DNA of 64,000 nucleotides from Nemania diffusa (Eukaryota > Ascomycota > Sordariomycetes > Xylariales > Xylariaceae). Position numbers and translations under genes: made by a program. This document shows, one piece after another, positions 54,601-64,000 of this stretch. Below the pieces are notes generated by a model. That model was not told the origin of the DNA, did not search any database, and was given only the letters and a program-made list of their open reading frames with translations. The DNA lies in assembly GCA_038501195.1 (NCBI GenBank), contig JBBPUQ010000003.1:1008501-1072500 (forward strand). The letters are read 5' to 3'. Within the stretch, counting starts at the first letter, position 1. Every line of letters begins with the position of its first letter.

Positions 54601-56971
54601 TATTTACTATATTACTTTTTAATACTTTATTGTTTGTTTTGTTTAATTTTAGCTATACTTTTTTTTATTAGTTACATTTATATGTTTTAAACTATTTTAT
54701 AACATTATAACTAAAACAAAAAATAATATATTTTTTATAACAAAAGTATAATATTTTATTAATTAGTTTTTTTTTTACTTAAAATATTAATAATATTATA
54801 TATAATAATATATTATATTTTTTATTATAATTTAAGCTATAATATATATTATATATTTAAATAGCTAATTATTAATAATAGCTTTTAAATATAATTTATT
54901 TTATAAATTTTTAGTAGCTTTTAACTATATATAAATTAGTTTAAACTTATGTTTTTTTATAAAGTAATTATTTATAATAAACAATAAACTAAAACAAACA
55001 TATAATAATAAAAATAAATATTTTAACGCTTTTTTGTTTTTGTTTAAGCAGCTAACTAGCTAAAACTTTATATTATTTATAAGTTTTATAGCTATAACTA
55101 ATTACTTTTATAAAAAAAAAAAATTGAACTAATATTTATAACGCTTTATATTTTTTTTAATAATTTATATAAAGTATTAAATTAATATTACTTGTTTTAC
55201 TAATATAAATTCTGCTAATACAAATATTATAAAATAATATTTTGCTATTTTTTTTATATTTTTAAACAATAAAAAACTATATATATTATTAGTTTTAGCT
55301 AATATTACTAATTTATTTAAATATAAAAATATATATATATTTTATATTGCTATTTTTTATAACAATTATAATAATAATATTAAAACAATATATTGCTTTT
55401 AATTTTATTTTATATATTTATATTAAATATTAAAGCTAGCTATAAATAAAAAATAGTACTATTTAAAAATAAATAATAATTATAACTAAATTATATTAAA
55501 TATTTTTTTAACTATTATAGTTTAATTAGTTAATATAAAGTATAAATTTTTTAATATTAATATTTTTAATAGTTTTATAAATATTAGCTAAAGCATATAA
55601 TATATAGTGCTTTAGATTTAATAGTATAGTTTAAATAATATAGTTAATTTAAAACTTATAAACAAATAGTATTAATTATTTAATTAAGCTTTTTTTTTTA
55701 TATTTTATTTAAAAATATTATTAAATTATTATTTTTGTTTAATTAAATAAACTATTGCAAAATTTATAATATATTTTGTTTATTTATAATATAAAAGTAC
55801 TAAATATTTAATTTGCTATTAAACTGTTTTAAATTTTTATATTTATAAATTTTAATATAAATATAATATAAAACTTAATAAATTATATTTAAAGTATTAA
55901 ATTTTTAAAAAACTAAAAAATAATTAACTATAATATTTTAAGTTTTATTATTGTTTTTTTTTATATATTTATATATAAGTTTTTTATATATATTTAATAT
56001 TAGTTAATTTATAAGTTTATTTATTTATTACATTTGATTTATTAAAATAACTTTTTATTATTATTAGTACTAATTTATTTTAACTTTTTTTATTTATTTA
56101 AATATTTTGCAATTTTATTTTTTTAGCTTTTATTTTATAATTACTTATTTAATTTTTTTACTTTATTTACTTTTTTTTATTTTTATTTATTATTTATATT
56201 TAAAACTTTTATTATTTCGTTATATATTTATATATATAACAATTTAATAGTTTATAATTTAACTTTATTACTAGTTTATTTATTAATAGTTATTAATATA
56301 TTACTTTTAATTAATATATTAGTTTATAATTAACTAAGCTATATTGTTAAATATATATATTAATATTAAAAAACTATATTAATTTACTTGTTTTTTTCGA
56401 ATTTAATACTTAAACTATATTTTATATTTTTTATATTAATAAACTAACTTTATTTACTGTTTTTTTTTAATAATAAGCTGTATTAACTTTTAATAATAAT
56501 TTTTAAACAATTATTATTATGTTTTTTTATAATGTTTAAGCAGTAAAAACTAAAATATATACTAATAATATAGTTTAAATTAAATTAATTATTATTAAAT
56601 ATATTAACAAAAAAAACTTTAACAAATAAATTAAAAATATATAAATATAAAATTAACAAATATATTATTAAAAACTATAAACTATTATATTTAGCTAAAT
56701 ATAAAATAAAAAAATTAAAACTACTAATAAAATAAAAAATAAAATTATTAACTACAAATATAAATATATTATTTATATTAAAGTTAATAGTTTTATATTT
56801 TTGTTTTTGTTTTAATATAATTGTTTACAAATTTAGCATAATATTATTATAAGTATAACTTATATTATTTCGAAAAATATTATAAAAGTACTTTTTAATT
56901 AACTTTTTATAAACTAAAATATACTTTTTAATACAAATAATAATAATTATATTATAAAAAACTTTAAAAAC

Positions 56972-57034
56972 AATAAAAATAACAAAAATAATAAAAATAA
57001 TAAAAATAATAAAAATAATAAAAACAATAAAAAA
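56972..57034. repeat. 9-bp tandem repeat, seven copies
   Basis: The unit AATAAAAAT is repeated in register, with single C variants at 56983 (AACAAAAAT) and 57025 (AATAAAAAC) and a last unit AATAAAAAA. The array is purely A-rich on plus. Confidence 0.88.
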
Positions 57035-57818
57035 AGTAAAAAAAATAAAAGTATATTCGATTTAAATATTTAGAAAATTAAAAATTTAAGCAATTATAAA
57101 CAATAAAATTTAAACTACTAATTTTAAATATATATTAATATAAATTTCGTTTATTTTATTTATAACAAATTTATATCTTTTTATATATATATTTTTTATT
57201 ATTTACTTTATATATTATATTAATAGTTTAAACAATATAAAACTTTATATAAAAAAACTTTATAAATAAATATTATTTATTATATTAAGTTTTATTAAAT
57301 TTATTTTTATAAGTTATTTATATAAAAAACTTTATAATATAATATATTTTAATATTTTTGTTTAATATATATATTTTATATAATTAATTATATAAAAATT
57401 AATAAATACTAATACTTATTTTATATTTATAAAAAGTAAAAATTTAAAAATATATAAATTATTTATATATATTTATATAAAGTTTTTAATAAATAAATAA
57501 TAAAATTTTAAAATTATTTATTTATTAAATTTATATATATTTATTTTTTTACTATTATAAAATAAAATTATATATAATGTTTATTATATTAAAAGCTAAC
57601 TTTTTATATTTTATTTGTTTTATATTATTTAAAAAGTTATTAAATTAAATATAATATATATGTTTTGTTATTATAAAAAAAGTTTTAACAGCAATAGTTT
57701 TTTAATATTTAATAAACTTTTTTTAAATAGAAATAATTATTACTATTTTGTTTTTTAAAAACATTTTTTAGTTAAATATTATATTAATAAATATATTTAT
57801 ATTTTTGTTGCTTTTTTT

Positions 57819-57940
57819 ACTAGCTTTATTTATATTGTTTATTTTACTAGCTTTATTTATATTGTTTGTTTTATTTATATTGCTTGCTTTATTAACTTTA
57901 ATTGCTTTGTTTATATTGCTTATTTTGTTAACTTTGTTTA
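57819..57940. repeat. 27-bp minisatellite with degenerate tail
   Basis: ACTAGCTTTATTTATATTG is repeated at 57819 and 57846 (period 27). Shorter derived units follow, sharing TTTATATTGCTT or TTTGTTTATATTG, to about 57940. G and C within the units are retained (GCTTGCTTTATTAAC), more than in the surroundings. Confidence 0.75.
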
Positions 57941-60900
57941 ATTTTAACTAAAGTTATATAATATAAAAAGCTTTGTGTTATAAATATATTTATATATTTT
58001 TAATACTAGATTTATTTGTATTAATATTTAATATATATTGTTTTGTTAATATGCTTTATTATTATAGTTTAAATAATATATTTTATAAAAAAAGAACATT
58101 TAATATTAAAAAAAAATTAAATATAAAAGCAGCATTAGTATAAATCGCTAAAGTTTATTATTTTTAAACAGTTTTATATTTATAGTGCTAAAAAAGTTAT
58201 AAGTTATAAAATAGCTATATTATTGTATTATTATAGTATAATAATACATTTTGAAAGTTTTGTACAAACTGCTTTTATAATAATATTAATTTTAAATATT
58301 TATTTTAAACTTTAAATAAATAAATTAATTATTAAAACAAAAAAACATAATTAATTAAAAGCTTAAAACTACTAAATATATTATTTCTGCTACTACTACT
58401 GTTTATATAATGTTATAATTTTTTAATTGTTTTTTTTTTATTTAAATTTAACGTTAAAATATTATTTCTAAAACTATATATTATTAATAATATAATATAT
58501 TAGCAATAATAAAAAGAAAATATATAAATTAAAGTTTTAGTATATAATATATTAAATAAACTATTATTTAATTTAAACAAACAATTTTAAATATATTTTG
58601 CTAAAATAGCATTTTTAAAAGTTAATATATAAATATATTTATTTTAGCTTTTTATACTTTGTTTGTTTTAAAAAACTGTTTATTATATATTGTTAAATAA
58701 AAATAATTAGTTATAATAGCTAATGCTTAAATATATTTTTTTTAATTTTAAAATATAATTGCTTTTTATTTAAAACTAAAGCTATAATAATATATATTAT
58801 TAATATTAACATATTAAATTATATATAAAAAGTTTATTTATTTATATTTAAACTACTAAATATAAAATCTTTAGTAATTAAATTTTTTTAGTTATTATTA
58901 TTTTTTTTTATATTATTTATAAAGCTTAAACAAATATAATAAATAAATTAAATTTTTATTATAAATATTGTTATATTATATTTTTTTAATAGTTTAAATT
59001 TAATAAATTATTAATATTAATAAATTTAGCATTAATAAATTTTATTATATTAGTTAAATTATTAAATAAAACTAATATTTTTTTATATTAAAAAGTAATT
59101 AGTTTTATTAAAACAGCTATATTATTGTTTTTTTTTATATTGCTAATTATAAAATCGGTTTATATAAAGTTTAATAGTTTTATTTAAACTTTTATAAACA
59201 ATTGTTTATTAAAATATTAAATGTTTATAAATAAAATAATAATAATAAAGTCGATTTTAATACTATTATTAATAAAGTTAAAAAGTTTCAATTTTTTATT
59301 TAAATATATAATATAAATAAAGCTATAATATATAAGTATATATTTTTTATGTTTTAATTTTTAAATATATTTGTTTTTTAGCTATTTGATAATATTATTT
59401 ACAATATATATTAACTAGCTAATAAATAAAGCTAATTATTTTTAATTGTTTAATAAAAATTTAAAACACTTTTTAGCTTTAGTATTAAAAAACAAAAAAA
59501 GAACCATTTTAAATAGCTTTTGAAAAAAATATATTTTTTAAATGTTTTTGCTTTGTTAAAAAAAGTACTTAACTTTTAAAAAGATTTTTATATTTAATAG
59601 CAGAGCTAATATTATAAAGTTTAAGTTTAACTTTTTTTAAATCGAAATTTTATTAATTTTATTAATAAATAAATAAAAAATATTATAAGCTATTATAGCA
59701 AATAAATATAATTATTGCAAATTTAAACTATTAAATGTTAGTTTAAAAACAATAAAAAAACGTTTTTATATATAACTAAACTTAGTTTTAATAAAAAGTT
59801 ATAACTTATTGCTATATATTGCTAGTTTTAAAAGTTTTTATATAGTTTATTTTAATAGAAATAGCTTATAAATTATATAGTTTTTATATAAAAACTATAT
59901 TATTTTTAATAATTAAAACAGCTAAGTTTTTTTAGTAATAAACAGTAAATAAAATATTTAAGTTTATTATATAGTTTAAAAAATGTTTTTATTTAAAACT
60001 ATTAGCTAATACTACAGTTTTTACAAAAATTTATAAAAAAATATTGCTATATTTAATCAATTAGTTTTTTTTAAAATAATTATATTACTTTTTTATAGTA
60101 AATATTAAACAGATATAAAAAAAAAATAACATTTTATAACTTTTAAGTTTAAAAAAAGTTAAAAAAATAAAAAAAGCAGTTAAAATAAAAAAAATAAATA
60201 TAATAAAAAATAAAAAAATTAAAATAATTTATTATTAAATTATAAAAAAATAAAAATTAAAAAATAAAACACTGTTATTTATTTTTAAAATAAAACAAAA
60301 CTTTATATACTATTTTTAATATAGAAATAATTAGTATAAAAATTAATACAATAATTAATACTAATATATATATATTATTATTTAATTATTTAATATATTA
60401 AAATATTTAATAATAAATAATTTTTTATATATTAAACAGTATTAATTTTATTAGTTTTATATTATATAAAAAAAATTTCGCTAAAATTAATAAATTTTTA
60501 TTAATTATATAAAAAGTAATATATTTTAACTATAATTTTTAAGTTAAAAAAATAAGCTATAATATTAAAACTATTTATATTATTTTATACTTTATATAAT
60601 AATAGTTTATTTAAATCTTTTTTATAAAAAAAAAAACTTATAACTACTAATAAGTTTAAACTGATTTTTTTTGTTTAGTTTATATAAAGTAAAATTTATA
60701 ATATAAATTAAAAGTTATATAATTTAAGCTTAGTTTTTTATTAAAAAAAGTATAAATAATATTTATAATATATTTTTTTGTTTTAGTTTATAGCTTTTTT
60801 AATTTTTTGTTAATATAAAAAACAAAAAATAGCTTATAATACTAGCAACTTTATAATATAATAATTTTTATATTTGTAAATAACTTTAAATTTATAAGTT

Positions 60901-63900
60901 TTAAAATATATTAATATTTTTATATAATATACTAAAAATTTAAACTATAAACTATATATTATATAATTTATAATATAAATATAATTTAATTAAATTAATT
61001 ATATTTAATTGTAACTATTAAAACTATTTTATTATATATAAATAATAATATATATAAACAAAATATTAAAATATTTTAATATAGCTTATTTTATTATATT
61101 TTAATAAATATTAAATAATTAATGTTTTAATTTTGTTATTATATTTTATTTATAATAATATTTAATTTTTAAAACTTAATATTAATTTATTTTTAATTAT
61201 TTATATTATTATTACTAAACTTAATAATATATACTTTTTTTATTATATAATTTATAGTTAATTTATATATATTAAAAATATACTTTTTGTTTATTATTAA
61301 TATTTTTTTATTTAATAATAATATATATAGTTTATTAATATTTACTGCATATATAACATTAATATTTTAATTAATATTACTACTGCTATTTTTATTAATA
61401 ATTTAAATATTTATTTTAAATATTTATAGCTTAAACATAAACAGTATTAAAAAAGCAGCTTAAATATATATAAATATATTAAATAAACTTTATATATTTA
61501 AAATACAAGATTTAACAATTATAAAATATTTTGATTTTATTACTACTAAAAAAAAAGCTAAGTATATATTATGCTTTTAAGCGAAAACTTAAAATTTTGT
61601 ACTATTACTATTAAATTAATATTAATTTTACTAGATTTAAACACTTTAAATAGAAATAATAGCTATAAATATTACAAAGTTTTTATTTTAATTTAAAACT
61701 AAGTTGCAACAACTTTTTTTTAATTTTAACAAATATAGTTTTTGTTGTTTAAATTATTATTAATATTTTATATTAAATAACAATGTTAATATTTATAAAT
61801 TATATAATATAAAAATTATAAAAAAAAACTTATTAACAATTTATTGATTAAATATATTATAAATATTATATAAACATTTTTAATTTAAAAAAATCAACAT
61901 GTTATATTTTTTTAAAAAGTGCTTTTTAGCTATTAAGATTATATTTAGTTATATTACTAAGTTTATATTTAATTTAAAAACTAATTATTTTATAAACTTG
62001 TTTTATTATAAAATTATTAAATATATTTTTATATTTATTAACAATGTTTTTTTTATTACTAATATATTTTTTTAACTAATTAAAAATATTAAAAAAAAAT
62101 TAAAGTTGTATAAGTTAAATCTAATATATTGTAAAAAAAAAATATATTGTTTTTTTTTAAATTTTATAAAATTATTATAGTTAAAATATTATTATAGCTT
62201 TATATTAATAACTATTTATATTAAAATATTATAAAAAATAAAAAGTTTTAAAATATATAAAAAATAAAAAAAAAAATAATACTATTATTTATTTTTAAAA
62301 AAATTATTATTATATTAAATATTATTACTAAAGCTATTAAATGTTTTAAATATATATTTTTTAATATAAGCTATTTTTTAATATTTAGTAAATTTTATAT
62401 ATTTATTTTTATATTATTTACTTTTGTTAATTTAACTAATATATTTTTTTTATTATTAATATAAAAAAATTTACTAATATTTAATAGTATTATTTGCAAT
62501 ATTAAAAAAAGTGCTAAAAAATTATTAATAAATTAATTAAGCAATATTATATTTATTAATTAATTTATTAATAATAGTTGTAATTTTAACTATAAATTAA
62601 ATATATTAATAATATTAACATTTTTTAGCTTTTTTTTAATAAATTAAAAACAAATTATTATTATTAATAAAATATAGTTTATATAAATAAATTTTTAAAA
62701 CTAATTATATATTTAAGTTATATTTAAAAATAAATTTTTAAAAACTTAAAATTTAAACTATTTTATTTTTATATTTATTAAAGTTTTTTTATATAAATAA
62801 AAAAACTTAGTAAATATAACAAAAAGTTATTTTATAAATTATAATATTATTAAAAAAAAAAACTTTAGTTTAAATATATAAATATATATTTTATATAATT
62901 GTTTATATATTATAAAAATATATTATTAATAAATATATTAGTTAAGCTTTTATTAAATTATAATAATATAGTAAATATATTATAACTTATTTTGTTTTTT
63001 TATTTTTAGTGTTTAATTAAATTATTTAAAACAATAGTATATAAATTAGTTTTATTTATTTAAAAAAAACTTTATTTTATAAAATAAAACAAATATATAA
63101 TTTAATTTTAATATTTAAGTTATAACAAGCTATTTTTAAATTTTAAAATAATAAATTAGTAAGTAATTTTTAAATATTAACGTTATTAAAAAAAATAGCA
63201 ATATATAAATATTAATAGCTTTTGTTTAATAAAAAAAAAATATTACAATATTAAAAAATAAAAAATATAATTATTTAATATAGTTTATTTATTATATAGT
63301 TTATAATAAACTTTAATAATTTAATATTATTTATATATATTAAAATAAACAAAACTTTATATAAAATATTATATTATAAAAAACAATTTAAATAATTTTA
63401 AATTTATATTTTTTAATTATTATTAACATTGTAAAAAAAAGTTAATTAAAATTTTATTATAGCAGTTTAATAGTTTTATTTATATATTTAAGCATTTTTT
63501 TTAAAACTAGTTTATATTAAAACTAATAATAGTATATTTAGTTTTATTAATTAATATTTTAGCTATATTAAAACAAACAGCTATAATATATTTTATTTAT
63601 ATAATATAATATAGTTTTTTAATAATTTAAATATTAATTAAATTATTATTTATATATAAATTAAAAATGATTTAATAAAACTAATAAAATTTATAAATTA
63701 AATAAATAAATATTTTTTTAAAAATATTAATAAAGCTATTTTAAATTATTAAATAATAAAAAATTATATATAAACTAAATTTTATAACAACTTTTTAATA
63801 TTAAAAAACAAGTTTATAAATAAATAAAAAAAAAAGCTTATTTTATTATTAATAATATTTAAAAATATAAATATATATTAATATATTAAAAATATATATA

Positions 63901-64000
63901 TATAACAAACAAAAAATATATTTTTAAACTTTAGTACTAATTTAAATAGCTATAAGTTTTAATACTACATATTTTTATTAATATAAAAAATATACTTTAT

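Larger units (their letters stand above)
1..64000. other. Gene-free AT isochore with RIP-like decay
   Basis: The whole window is extreme AT DNA in which T/A runs, TATATA tracts and short palindromes dominate. Most remaining C is followed by T and most remaining G is preceded by A, and CpG is almost absent. Where repeat copies can be aligned, they differ mainly by C/T and G/A transitions. This is the expected result of repeat-induced point mutation, which in Pezizomycotina mutates C (preferentially CpA) in duplicated DNA. GC is about 3-5% in the left 28 kb and roughly 8-12% from 39 kb on (hand counts of sample lines). Two islands, 30815-31089 and about 38625-38970, escape. Organism assignment is inference. 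A mitochondrial genome or an AT-rich protist chromosome is less likely, because no genes are present and the repeats are LTR elements with target duplications. Confidence 0.85.
39260..64000. other. Right-hand AT-rich region, no gene recognised
   Basis: Nearly 25 kb of AT DNA with about 8-12% GC in sampled lines, two to three times that of the left part. Residual G and C sit mostly in AGCT, ACT, AGT, TTG and CAA contexts. Only two short AT-driven open frames exceed 60 codons. I could not find a long direct or inverted repeat pair, so element boundaries are not resolved. Likely contents are older or less mutated transposons plus the minisatellites listed separately. A full self-comparison by computer would be needed to be sure that no LTR pair was missed. 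Confidence 0.5.

Noticed and set aside
1..64000. Mitochondrial or plastid genome, or an AT-rich protist chromosome
   Set aside because: No rRNA, tRNA or conserved organellar or protist genes in 64 kb, while LTR pairs with 5-bp target duplications and C-to-T decay are present. GC islands are not the clusters seen in yeast mitochondrial DNA.
39260..64000. A further full-length Z element starting at the LTR fragment 39085-39259
   Set aside because: The sequence right of the fragment does not match the inverted Z interior next to 36485, and no partner LTR was seen.

Overview
This 64 kb window is extremely AT-rich. By eye, GC is about 3-5% over the left 28 kb, somewhat higher between 28.7 and 36.5 kb, and about 8-12% from 39 kb to the end. 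I found no rRNA, tRNA, CRISPR array or intact protein gene. The few reading frames above 60 codons consist almost only of Lys, Ile, Asn, Tyr, Phe and Leu. The pattern fits a gene-free AT isochore of a filamentous ascomycete (Pezizomycotina) whose retrotransposons were destroyed by repeat-induced point mutation (RIP, C-to-T on both strands). This could be pericentromeric, centromeric or subtelomeric DNA. Species cannot be told.

Aligning the window to itself by hand shows a nest of LTR retrotransposons, named here X, Y, Z, W and T. X1 (1536-7913) is an X copy with 308-309 bp LTRs and a perfect 5-bp target duplication. It carries T (about 2109-2625), a 0.5 kb element with terminal direct repeats. 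W (about 14692-38187) has terminal repeats of about 220-235 bp; X2, a second X copy in opposite orientation, sits inside its right-hand repeat (16854-37970, target duplication ATATT). X2 is in turn interrupted by Y (19026-26004, target duplication TATAT) and Z (28350-36759, target duplication AATTT). Removing Y and Z returns X2 to 5.7 kb, against 5.86 kb for X1 without T. The order of events is W, then X2, then Y and Z, then a solo LTR of family Z inside Z.

Two islands of near-normal composition stand out. Island 1 (30815-31089, 34% GC) is that solo LTR in an unmutated state. It differs from the RIP-mutated Z LTR at 36485-36759 by about 74 C-to-T or G-to-A changes and almost nothing else, so it gives a before-and-after record of the mutation process. 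Island 2 (about 38625-38970, near 50% GC in its core) is unrelated to the other repeats here. It contains a 44-codon reading frame, an imperfect palindrome and a phased 9-bp repeat, and I cannot identify it. A degenerate Z-type LTR lies just to its right.

The right-hand 25 kb is AT-rich, less thoroughly mutated and without recognisable genes. It holds several minisatellites with units of 9, 12, 14, 18, 27 and 45 bp. No long LTR pair was found there by eye.
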